A stretch of 64,000 bases of DNA, from the NCBI RefSeq assembly GCF_028829235.1, contig NZ_JAIWJY010000004.1:1-64000 (forward strand), written 5' to 3'. This document shows, one piece after another, positions 52,970 through 59,976 of the stretch. The notes under the pieces are model-generated. The model saw only the letters and a program-made list of their open reading frames with translations. It did not search any database and was not told the origin of the DNA. The position numbers were made by a program, and so were the translations under genes. Within the stretch, counting starts at the first letter, position 1, and every line of letters starts with the position of its first letter. The stretch comes from Tenacibaculum larymnensis. GTDB taxonomy: Bacteria > Bacteroidota > Bacteroidia > Flavobacteriales > Flavobacteriaceae.

Positions 52970-53655
52970 TACTCTTCTTTTTTTGAAGTTAGTTTTTCTA
53001 AATTTCGTTTAGAACTACTATTTTCAGGATTGATAGCTAGTGCTTTTTTATAGTATTCAATAGCTTTTATAGTATCTTTCATTTTAGTATAAGCATCAGC
53101 AGTACTATCATAGGTATTAGAGCTATTAGGGTATAATTCAATGTTTATTTTAAAAACATTAATAGCATTTTCAAACTCATCTTTTCTAAGATATTGATAT
53201 CCCAATCTGTTTAAGTTTCTCTCTCTAATTACAGGATTTAAACTATCTTTTTCTTTAATAGCTTTATAACCTTTTAAAGCAGCTTCAAAGTTGCCTTCTG
53301 TTAAATACTCACTAGGTGTTTTTTCTCCTTTTTTTAGCTTTTTAAAAACATATTTTTCACCATCATGTTCTCTTTTTTCTGCTAACTCTATTTTGTTCTC
53401 AGAGGTGTTAAAAATTAACTTTTCATTTAACTCTCTAACGTAAAAAGAAGAATCGTTTACTTTTAAAGGTTCTAAATCTTGATTACGCCATTTTATAAGT
53501 AAATTATTATCTTCATTAAAAGTAACTGCTATAATTTCATCAGCATTAAAATAATAGCGCCCGGTTACTTTTTCTATAAACTCTGGAGAGTTTGTTTTAG
53601 AACTACAGCTGATTAATAGTAAGGTAAGTGAAAGAATTAAAAATTTAAATTTCAT
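52969..53655 (-). CDS. TPR repeat lipoprotein
   Basis: A 228-aa lipoprotein (lipobox L-L-I-S-C, Cys17). The N-terminal part (about 25-100) is a beta domain. From about 115 there are three TPR units (Y-L-T-E-G-N-F-E-A-A-L-K-G-Y-K-A; Y-L-R-K-D-E-F-E-N-A-I-N-V-F; A-Y-T-K-M-K-D-T-I-K-A-I-E-Y-Y). This module is also common behind beta-lactamase-type enzymes in Bacteroidota. It is the first gene of the three-gene minus-strand run. Role unknown, likely protein binding in the periplasm. Confidence 0.8.
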   Translation of the reverse strand: MKFKFLILSLTLLLISCSSKTNSPEFIEKVTGRYYFNADEIIAVTFNEDNNLLIKWRNQDLEPLKVNDSSFYVRELNEKLIFNTSENKIELAEKREHDGEKYVFKKLKKGEKTPSEYLTEGNFEAALKGYKAIKEKDSLNPVIRERNLNRLGYQYLRKDEFENAINVFKINIELYPNSSNTYDSTADAYTKMKDTIKAIEYYKKALAINPENSSSKRNLEKLTSKKEE

Positions 53656-53885
53656 TTTTTGGTTAGTTTTTGTTGAAATATTACACTAATGAGACGACTC
53701 AAAATAAAATAAGTTACAAATTAAGTTATTTATAACTTTCGTTGGCATAAGAATTGAATTATACTTGGTGCGATAGACATAAGGTTTTTTGTATTCTTTT
53801 GTTTATCAGTTGATTAAGGTTTTTAAAAAGTGGTTTTCTTTCAATAAAAAGATGAAAAGTGCCACTATGACAGAATAAATAAGAT
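53656..53885. other. intergenic region upstream of lon
   Basis: 230 nt between the divergent TPR lipoprotein and lon genes. It holds a sigma-54-like site (53742-53757) and TTTTGTTTATCAGT (53797-53810), which also occurs at 57154-57167. No perfect TAnnTTTG element precedes lon. No RNA gene is seen. Confidence 0.5.
53742..53757 (+). promoter_or_regulatory. sigma-54-like promoter upstream of lon
   Basis: TTGGCATAAGAATTGA has the GG and G(C/A) elements separated by 10 nt, close to TTGGCAC-N4-TTGC. It points towards lon with a leader of about 118 nt. Confidence 0.4.
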
Positions 53886-56342
53886 ATGAGTAAATCAAAA
53901 ATATTACATTTAGACAATTTGTCGCTTCAAGATGTTTTTAATGAAGATTCGGAGTTAATTCCATTACTAACACCAGAAGATGAAGAGTTAATAAATAGAG
54001 AAAGTATTCCAGAAGAGTTACCAATTCTTCCATTACGTAATACAGTTTTATTTCCAGGAGTTGTAATTCCAATTACTGCAGGTAGAGATAAGTCTATTCA
54101 GTTAATTAAAGATGCTAACAAGGGAGATAAGGTTGTAGGAGTAGTAGCGCAAAAAGATAGTGAAGTAGAAGATCCAGGAATAGATGATATTTATCAAACA
54201 GGTGTGGTTGCACAAATATTACGTGTGTTAAAAATGCCTGATGGTAATACAACTGTAATCATTCAAGGTAAAAAACGTTTCGAGATTGAAGAAGTTATAC
54301 AAGAAGAACCTTATTTAAAGGCTAAAGTAAAAGAAGCAGTTGATGAACGAGAAATTGATGATCAAAAAGAGTTTGATGCTATTATTGAGTCAATTAAAGA
54401 TTTAGCATTAGAGGTTATTAAAGAAAACCCTATGTTACCTTCAGAGGCGTCGTTTGCGATAAAAAATATTCAATCAAGTTCATTTTTGGTGAACTTTATT
54501 TCATCAAATATGGAGTTAAGTGTATCGCAAAAACAAGTGTTGTTGGAAAAAGACAATTTAAAAGAGCGTGCGCTACTAACGTTAAAAAACTTAGATAAAG
54601 AGCTTCAAAAACTACAGTTGCGTAATGATATTCAGTCTAAAACACGTTCTGATTTAGATAAGCAACAACGTGAATATTATTTAAATCAACAATTAAAAAC
54701 CATTCAAGATGAGTTAGGTGGTGTTTCTCATGAGCAAGAGCTAGATGAAATGCGTGCTAAAGCAAAGTCAAAGAAATGGAATAAAGAGGTTGGAGAAACT
54801 TTTGAAAAAGAGTTAAACCGTTTAAGACGTATGAATCCTCAAATGGCCGAATATGGTGTTCAACGTAACTATTTAGAGTTAATGTTGGAGTTACCTTGGG
54901 GAGAGTATTCAAAAGATAAATTTGACTTAAAAAGAGCTGAAAAAATCTTAGATAGAGATCATTTCGGATTAGAGAAAGTAAAAGAACGTATTATAGAACA
55001 TTTGGCTGTTCTTAAGTTACGAGGTGATATGAAATCGCCTATTATCTGTTTATATGGACCTCCAGGAGTAGGTAAAACATCGCTTGGTAAATCGGTTGCT
55101 GAAGCACTAGGACGTAAATACGTGCGTATGTCTTTAGGTGGTTTACGTGATGAAGCTGAAATTCGTGGACACCGTAAAACTTATATAGGAGCGATGCCAG
55201 GTCGTTTAATTCAAAATATAAAAAAGGCAGGGACTTCAAACCCAGTGTTTGTATTAGATGAAATTGATAAGTTAAGTCAAAGTCATCAAGGAGATCCTTC
55301 TTCTGCTATGTTAGAAGTTTTAGATCCAGAGCAAAATACATCGTTTTACGATAATTATTTAGAAGTAGGGTACGACCTTTCTAAGGTATTATTTATTGCT
55401 ACAGCTAATAACATTAATCAAATTCCATGGGCATTGAGAGATCGTATGGAAATTATTAATGTTACAGGCTATACTATTGAAGAAAAAGTAGAAATAGCAA
55501 AAAAATACTTATTTCCTAAGCAGTTAAAAGAGCACGGATTATCTAAAGAGCATTTAACAGTAGGTAAAAAGCAAATTGAGAAAATAGTAGAAGGATATAC
55601 AAGAGAATCTGGAGTTCGTGGTTTAGAAAAACAAGTAGCAAAAGTAGTTCGTTTCGCTGCAAAATCTATAGCAATGGAGGAGGAGTATAATGTTGCTTTA
55701 ACAAATGAAGATATAGAAACTATTTTAGGACCTGCACGTTTAGAACGTGATAAATATGAAAGTAATGATGTGGCAGGAGTAGTTACTGGATTGGCTTGGA
55801 CAAGTGTTGGAGGAGATATTTTATTTATTGAATCTATTCTTTCTAAAGGAAAAGGTAACCTTTCAATTACAGGTAACTTAGGTACGGTAATGAAAGAATC
55901 TTCAACAATTGCAATGAAGTATATTAAATCTAATGCGGAGGAGTTTGGAATAAACCCTGAAGTATTAGATAAGTATGATGTACACATTCATGTACCAGAA
56001 GGAGCAACTCCAAAAGATGGACCAAGTGCTGGTATTACTATGCTAACTTCTTTAGTATCTTTATTTACGCAACGTAAAGTAAAAAATAAATTAGCTATGA
56101 CAGGTGAAATTACGTTACGTGGAAAAGTACTTCCAGTTGGAGGTATTAAAGAAAAAATATTGGCTGCAAAACGAGCTAACATCAAAGAAATTATTTTGTG
56201 TGCTGATAATAAAAAGGATATAGAAGAGATAAAAGAAAGTTACTTAAAAGGATTAACATTCCATTATGTAACCGATATGAGTGAGGTAATTGATATTGCA
56301 CTTACCAAACAAAAAGTTAAGAATGCTAAGAAACTTGTATAG
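53886..56342 (+). CDS. lon: ATP-dependent endopeptidase La (Lon)
   Basis: An 818-aa Lon protease that degrades misfolded and regulatory proteins in the cytoplasm. After a short acidic N-terminal extension (about 1-40) come the Lon N-domain (about 44-235), a helical linker, the AAA+ module with Walker A G-P-P-G-V-G-K-T (391-398) and Walker B F-V-L-D-E-I-D, and the protease domain with Ser714 in D-G-P-S-A-G and Lys757, the Ser-Lys dyad. Length is usual for Bacteroidota. It ends at a terminator, right before the minus-strand peptide genes. Confidence 0.97.
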   Translation: MSKSKILHLDNLSLQDVFNEDSELIPLLTPEDEELINRESIPEELPILPLRNTVLFPGVVIPITAGRDKSIQLIKDANKGDKVVGVVAQKDSEVEDPGIDDIYQTGVVAQILRVLKMPDGNTTVIIQGKKRFEIEEVIQEEPYLKAKVKEAVDEREIDDQKEFDAIIESIKDLALEVIKENPMLPSEASFAIKNIQSSSFLVNFISSNMELSVSQKQVLLEKDNLKERALLTLKNLDKELQKLQLRNDIQSKTRSDLDKQQREYYLNQQLKTIQDELGGVSHEQELDEMRAKAKSKKWNKEVGETFEKELNRLRRMNPQMAEYGVQRNYLELMLELPWGEYSKDKFDLKRAEKILDRDHFGLEKVKERIIEHLAVLKLRGDMKSPIICLYGPPGVGKTSLGKSVAEALGRKYVRMSLGGLRDEAEIRGHRKTYIGAMPGRLIQNIKKAGTSNPVFVLDEIDKLSQSHQGDPSSAMLEVLDPEQNTSFYDNYLEVGYDLSKVLFIATANNINQIPWALRDRMEIINVTGYTIEEKVEIAKKYLFPKQLKEHGLSKEHLTVGKKQIEKIVEGYTRESGVRGLEKQVAKVVRFAAKSIAMEEEYNVALTNEDIETILGPARLERDKYESNDVAGVVTGLAWTSVGGDILFIESILSKGKGNLSITGNLGTVMKESSTIAMKYIKSNAEEFGINPEVLDKYDVHIHVPEGATPKDGPSAGITMLTSLVSLFTQRKVKNKLAMTGEITLRGKVLPVGGIKEKILAAKRANIKEIILCADNKKDIEEIKESYLKGLTFHYVTDMSEVIDIALTKQKVKNAKKLV

Positions 56343-56347
56343 TTTAT

Positions 56348-56383
56348 AAAAAAAGCCACTTGTTAAGATATAAGTGGCTTTTT
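56348..56383. terminator. terminator between lon and the peptide cluster
   Basis: AAAAGCCACTT, loop of about 8 nt, AAGTGGCTTTT, T-rich. It closes lon and probably also the convergent peptide transcript that ends at 56404. Confidence 0.8.
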
Positions 56384-56403
56384 AATTTTAACAAGTTACT
56401 TGA

Positions 56404-56583
56404 TTACATAGTAGCTATTTCGTCACCTGGAAGTGCAAATGGCTGACACCAACAAGACACTAATGGAGCTACACCTAAGCATACATATCTTGTATGTGGC
56501 GGGCATTTTATAGCTCCTCCATTGATTTCTCTTTGTTCTGATTTATTCAAAACATTTCCTAATTTTGAAATTGAGTTTAACAT
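56404..56583 (-). CDS. double-glycine leader peptide precursor 1, 59 aa
   Basis: A small ORF under 60 codons. The leader (1-23) reads M-L-N-S-I-S-K-L-G-N-V-L-N-K-S-E-Q-R-E-I plus N-G-G, nearly identical to its two neighbours. The core (24-59) has four cysteines, C27, C35, C44 and C46, the last two as C-W-C, plus several prolines, and lacks the acidic tail of the others. The conserved leader with diverged core is what is known for ribosomally made natural products and bacteriocins cut after Gly-Gly by C39-type transporters. No such enzyme is in the window. Third and last of the tandem array, 27 nt from peptide 2. Confidence 0.85.
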   Translation of the reverse strand: MLNSISKLGNVLNKSEQREINGGAIKCPPHTRYVCLGVAPLVSCWCQPFALPGDEIATM

Positions 56584-56610
56584 AATTAATAGATTTTAGG
56601 TATTAACTTT

Positions 56611-56781
56611 TTAATGATCAAAGTCTTCAAGAGGTTCTTCAGCATATTCAAACTCACACCAGCAACCTAACCAGTTACACCTTAATACTTGACCTCTAGG
56701 GCAAGTTATTTGGCCTCCATTGATTTCTCTTTGTTCTGATTTGTTCAAAACGTTTCCTAAGTTTGCAATTGATTTTAACAT
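56611..56781 (-). CDS. double-glycine leader peptide precursor 2, 56 aa
   Basis: Leader M-L-K-S-I-A-N-L-G-N-V-L-N-K-S-E-Q-R-E-I then N-G-G (21-23). The core starts Q-I-T-C-P-R-G-Q-V-L-R-C-N-W-L and carries cysteines at 27, 35, 40 and 42 (C-W-C), followed by an acidic tail ending E-D-F-D-H. It is the closest relative of peptide 3 (same cysteine spacing and tail), so the array arose by tandem duplication. A function as secreted peptide or signal is inferred. Spaced 26 nt from peptide 3 and 27 nt from peptide 1. Confidence 0.85.
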   Translation of the reverse strand: MLKSIANLGNVLNKSEQREINGGQITCPRGQVLRCNWLGCWCEFEYAEEPLEDFDH

Positions 56782-56807
56782 GATTGATTAGTTTTAGTTA
56801 TTTGTTT

Positions 56808-56978
56808 TTAATGATCAAAATCTTCAAAAGGTTTTTCAGTATATTCTGGCTCACACCAGCATCTTATCCAGTCACATTTTAAATAAGTTCCTCTAGGACA
56901 TACAATTTGACCTCCATTAACTTCTCTTTGTTCTGACTTATTCAAAACATTTCCTAAGCTTGAAATTGATTTTAACAT
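56808..56978 (-). CDS. double-glycine leader peptide precursor 3, 56 aa
   Basis: Leader M-L-K-S-I-S-S-L-G-N-V-L-N-K-S-E-Q-R-E-V then N-G-G (21-23). The core Q-I-V-C-P-R-G-T-Y-L-K-C-D-W-I continues R-C-W-C with cysteines at 27, 35, 40 and 42, and the tail ends E-D-F-D-H. It is first in the array and so nearest to the promoter, which should lie in 56979-57258. All three genes begin ATGTTAAA or ATGTTAAAC and share long nucleotide stretches in the leader, while the cores vary. Confidence 0.85.
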   Translation of the reverse strand: MLKSISSLGNVLNKSEQREVNGGQIVCPRGTYLKCDWIRCWCEPEYTEKPFEDFDH

Positions 56979-57258
56979 GGTTAATTAATTTAATTTTCCT
57001 TACTCTATTATATGCTTTTCAGGTTCCGCATTTAAGAATTATGTATCACAAATATTGGGAGATTAGGAAAGGAAAAGAAGCATATTAAGTGACTATTTAA
57101 GAAAAAAGCAGGTACTATTTTAAAAAAATGACATCCTTATTGGTTTTTTAAGTTTTTGTTTATCAGTGTCTTGTGGTTTTGTTTAGGGTGATGCATTTAT
57201 AAATGGAAAATAAACTGATAAAAAAATTAACTTTACCTAAACAGAAAAATTAAAACTT
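56979..57258. other. divergent regulatory region of the peptide locus
   Basis: 280 nt between the minus-strand peptide array and the plus-strand 68-aa gene. It holds a perfect 9-bp inverted repeat, TTTATCAGT (57159-57167) and ACTGATAAA (57214-57222), with a 46-nt spacer, and a possible -7 element TAACTTTA (57228-57235) for the plus gene. I found no clear -7 element for the array. No ORF or RNA gene seen. Confidence 0.5.
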
Positions 57259-57465
57259 ATGAAATGCTTATCTATTGAGTCGTTAATGAAGTATGAATTA
57301 ACATCAGAAGAAAAATTTAAAATATTTGCAGGGGATCCAATTGCAAAACCAAACACAGAAGTATTTGGTGGACCTGATACAGATGGAGAAGAAGATTGTT
57401 TACCTCCACCTCCTGGAGAGGATAGTAGAGATAAATGCTATGAGTACAAAGTTTTTAGTATTTAA
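57259..57465 (+). CDS. small peptide, possible fourth precursor, 68 aa
   Basis: A 68-aa acidic peptide. Its start M-K-C-L-S-I-E-S-L-M-K-Y-E-L-T-S-E-E-K-F has the hydrophobic/charged pattern of a natural-product leader. Possible Gly-type cleavage points are F-A-G (24-25) and F-G-G (37-38). The remainder holds two cysteines, four consecutive prolines and several Asp/Glu. It is not homologous to peptides 1-3 at the sequence level. It stops 13 nt from the convergent TPR/AraC gene. A role in the same locus is inferred from size and position. Confidence 0.6.
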   Translation: MKCLSIESLMKYELTSEEKFKIFAGDPIAKPNTEVFGGPDTDGEEDCLPPPPGEDSRDKCYEYKVFSI

Positions 57466-57478
57466 AATAATTACAACA

Positions 57479-59191
57479 CTATAACTCTTTATTAATTTTT
57501 TCTATAAATTGATAAGGAGTTATACCTATATGTTTTTTAAAAATTCGAGTAAAGGACTTAGAGTTCTTGTATCCAGCTATTTCTCCAATAGCTTGAGTTG
57601 TATAAGATCTCACTTTCTTGTCATTACTTAATACTCCAATAATATAATTAATTCGTAACTCATTTGTATAATCATTAAAACTCATTTTTTTATAATCTTT
57701 AATGATTTTTGATAAATAAGTTGTGTTAGTACCTATTTTTTTTGCCGCATTATACAGGTTAAACTCTTCTTTTAAAAAGTATTTTTTCTCCTCTATTTTT
57801 AATAAACCGTTAATAATTTGTTGATGTTGTTCATCTTTTATTTTTACGGTATTAGATGATGAAAAAGATTTTTCATTTAAGTCTTCTTTTTTTGAGATTT
57901 TAGCTAATAATTCATCTAATTTTTCATTAGCTTTTCTTTTTTCTTTAGAATTTTTAAAAACTAGAAAACTAATAATTAGTAGAGTAAGGATTAGTATTAT
58001 AAAAATTGTTCTGTAATAAAAACTTTTGTTAGCAATGTATTCTTTTAACTCTTTTAACTCTTTTATTTTTTTATCAAGATCTATCTTGTAGGCTCCATTG
58101 ATTTGCTGTTTTTTTCTTGAAGTAAGTTTTTCATAATCAATAATAAAAGTGTTTAAATGATATTTAGCAGAGTCTATTTTATTTTGCTTAGAGTGAATTT
58201 TAGAAAGGTAATAATGTGTGTGTAAATAATTGTAATCTAGAATTGTGTCTTTTTTTATTTTTAAAACCTTTAGAAAGTTCTCTTTTGCTTTGTTTAGATT
58301 ATTAGACATATAATAATTATAGGCATTATTATAATAACCTTTATATAAGTATGATTGTGATTTACTTTTTTCAAATAATTCTAAGCTTTTTTCAAGGAAA
58401 GAACTGGCTTTAGAGTATTCTTCTTTTAAAGTATAGATAGTCCCTTTACCATAATAAACTTTGCCAGTGTAATAGCTATTAAGATTGAACTCTTTTGTTT
58501 TTAGTATGGAGTTATAGTAATGTAATGAAGAATCTGCGTATTGATGTTGCTTTTTGTTATTTTTATATAAAGTGGCATAAATAGCGGCAACATTAAACAT
58601 TCTTTTGTACTTACTACTATAGTACTTATTAGAAAGAGCTTCTTTATTTATTTCTATAAGTTCAAGAGTTTCTTTTGCTTTATTAAGAGCTTTGTCTAAC
58701 TCTCCCATATCTTGATAAATGAGCGCTATATTACCTTTAATTTTAATAGTTCGCTCAATATCTTTAGCTAAAAAAGCGTAGTTTTCAGCTGCTATATAAT
58801 TTTGTAAAGCAGATTTAATTAACTTTTTTCTTTTATCAGAATTACCTAATAATATATGGATATCAAATAGTAAGGGAAAATTTTTATTAGTTTTGGCTAT
58901 CTTGGGTAGATACTTATTTATACTATCTTTAAAAGGAATGTTTATAGGCTGTTTTTCTCTTACTTTTAAATATTCTGTAGCAGCATACCCAAAAGTCTTG
59001 TAAGCAACATTATCACTTTGTAAAAGCTTTTTCATATAATATAGAGAGCTATCAACACCAATTTCTCTATTCAAGTAGAACTTTTTTTTAAAATCTTTTA
59101 AATCAGTCTCGCTATACTTCTTTGTTGTTTGAGAGAAAGAAACAAAACAAGTAAAAAATACTAAGAAGAGAAACGAAATTTGTTTTAACAT
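57479..59191 (-). CDS. TPR membrane regulator with AraC-type HTH
   Basis: A 570-aa regulator. The signal peptide (1-20) puts the N-terminus in the periplasm. TPR-type helical repeats span about 60-370, a membrane helix lies at about 392-412, followed by a coiled linker (about 413-445) and a cytoplasmic AraC-type HTH (about 465-570; A-I-G-E-I-A-G-Y-K-N-S-K-S-F-T-R-I-F-K). This is a one-component sensor design common in Flavobacteriaceae: the periplasmic TPR domain senses a peptide or cell-state signal and the HTH acts on DNA. It converges on the 68-aa peptide gene and may control the peptide locus. Confidence 0.88.
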   Translation of the reverse strand: MLKQISFLFLVFFTCFVSFSQTTKKYSETDLKDFKKKFYLNREIGVDSSLYYMKKLLQSDNVAYKTFGYAATEYLKVREKQPINIPFKDSINKYLPKIAKTNKNFPLLFDIHILLGNSDKRKKLIKSALQNYIAAENYAFLAKDIERTIKIKGNIALIYQDMGELDKALNKAKETLELIEINKEALSNKYYSSKYKRMFNVAAIYATLYKNNKKQHQYADSSLHYYNSILKTKEFNLNSYYTGKVYYGKGTIYTLKEEYSKASSFLEKSLELFEKSKSQSYLYKGYYNNAYNYYMSNNLNKAKENFLKVLKIKKDTILDYNYLHTHYYLSKIHSKQNKIDSAKYHLNTFIIDYEKLTSRKKQQINGAYKIDLDKKIKELKELKEYIANKSFYYRTIFIILILTLLIISFLVFKNSKEKRKANEKLDELLAKISKKEDLNEKSFSSSNTVKIKDEQHQQIINGLLKIEEKKYFLKEEFNLYNAAKKIGTNTTYLSKIIKDYKKMSFNDYTNELRINYIIGVLSNDKKVRSYTTQAIGEIAGYKNSKSFTRIFKKHIGITPYQFIEKINKEL

Positions 59192-59469
59192 GATTTTTTA
59201 GAGGAGTTAAAGAATTAATAGGAACTGCAAAATAAAAAATATTTAAATATTTTGAGCTATTAATCAGCAGCTTGTTTTGTTCTTTTTTAATGGTTTATAG
59301 AGTGTTATTAGTCTATATACAGATTACTTTAGTAAATAATGTCCAGATAAAAGAAAAGAATTTAGACGATAATTAAAAAGATAAAATACTTTTTATAGGT
59401 AAAAAACGTTGTTGTTTTAGTTATATTTAAAAACTTAAAAACAATATCAAATTTAAACCCTTGAATTTT
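59192..59469. other. intergenic region between regulator and small secreted protein
   Basis: 278 nt, very AT-rich, containing the divergent promoters of the TPR/AraC gene and the small secreted-protein gene. No ORF with the peptide-leader motif, no RNA gene and no strong repeat is seen. Confidence 0.45.
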
Positions 59470-59904
59470 ATGAAAAAACTACTTTTATTAACAGGTCTTT
59501 TATTCTCTGTAGCTTCGTATTCTCAAATTGAATTTATTGAAACTACTAAAACTGAAATAGTAGGAAAGATAGAGTATGTTTATTTAGAGAAAATAGGAAA
59601 CGAAGCTTATAACTTTTATTATAAGAATATTAACGATCCTATTCACGAGTATGTTCATTTTTCTTTTAAAAACTTAGATAATGATGTGGAAAAACTACAT
59701 CAAATAATCGTAAAAGGTTTTGAAGAAAACCCAAGAGATCCTTATAAAATTAAAGCAAACGGGGATGTAATTTGGTTAAAATATACAAAGGTTGATGGAG
59801 TTGTTATGTTACAAATTCAACAATATGTAAGCAGAGATCCAGATATTATGACAGTTTCTAAATTACTTACTTATGAAGAAGTAAATAAGTTATTTAGTAA
59901 ATAA
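59470..59904 (+). CDS. small secreted protein, 144 aa
   Basis: The ATG at 59470 gives a clean signal peptide (M-K-K-L-L-L-L-T-G-L...S-Y-S-Q, about 1-19); an upstream TTG at 59461 would add three residues. The mature protein of about 125 residues is a mixed alpha/beta domain with no recognised family; it contains W-L-K-Y-T-K-V-D-G-V-V-M. It stands alone with a bidirectional terminator after it. Function unknown. Confidence 0.7.
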   Translation: MKKLLLLTGLLFSVASYSQIEFIETTKTEIVGKIEYVYLEKIGNEAYNFYYKNINDPIHEYVHFSFKNLDNDVEKLHQIIVKGFEENPRDPYKIKANGDVIWLKYTKVDGVVMLQIQQYVSRDPDIMTVSKLLTYEEVNKLFSK

Positions 59905-59922
59905 TAATTAAGATGATAAGTT

Positions 59923-59953
59923 AAAAAAAGCAGCCTTTAAGGCTGCTTTTTTT
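59923..59953. terminator. bidirectional terminator between small secreted gene and M1 peptidase gene
   Basis: A-run, GCAGCCTTTAAGGCTGC, T-run; serves both convergent genes. Confidence 0.88.
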
Positions 59954-59976
59954 ATGACTAGGTTTTTATAACCTTA

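Noticed and set aside
53797..57167. Shared 14-mer TTTTGTTTATCAGT upstream of lon and of the 68-aa peptide gene as a regulon motif
   Set aside because: In a 64-kb AT-rich window many 14-mer matches are expected by chance; kept only as a note within the inverted-repeat finding.
56979..57258. tRNA or small RNA gene in the peptide control region
   Set aside because: No cloverleaf-like arms or GTTCGA-type T-loop are visible; only an inverted repeat and a possible promoter were found.
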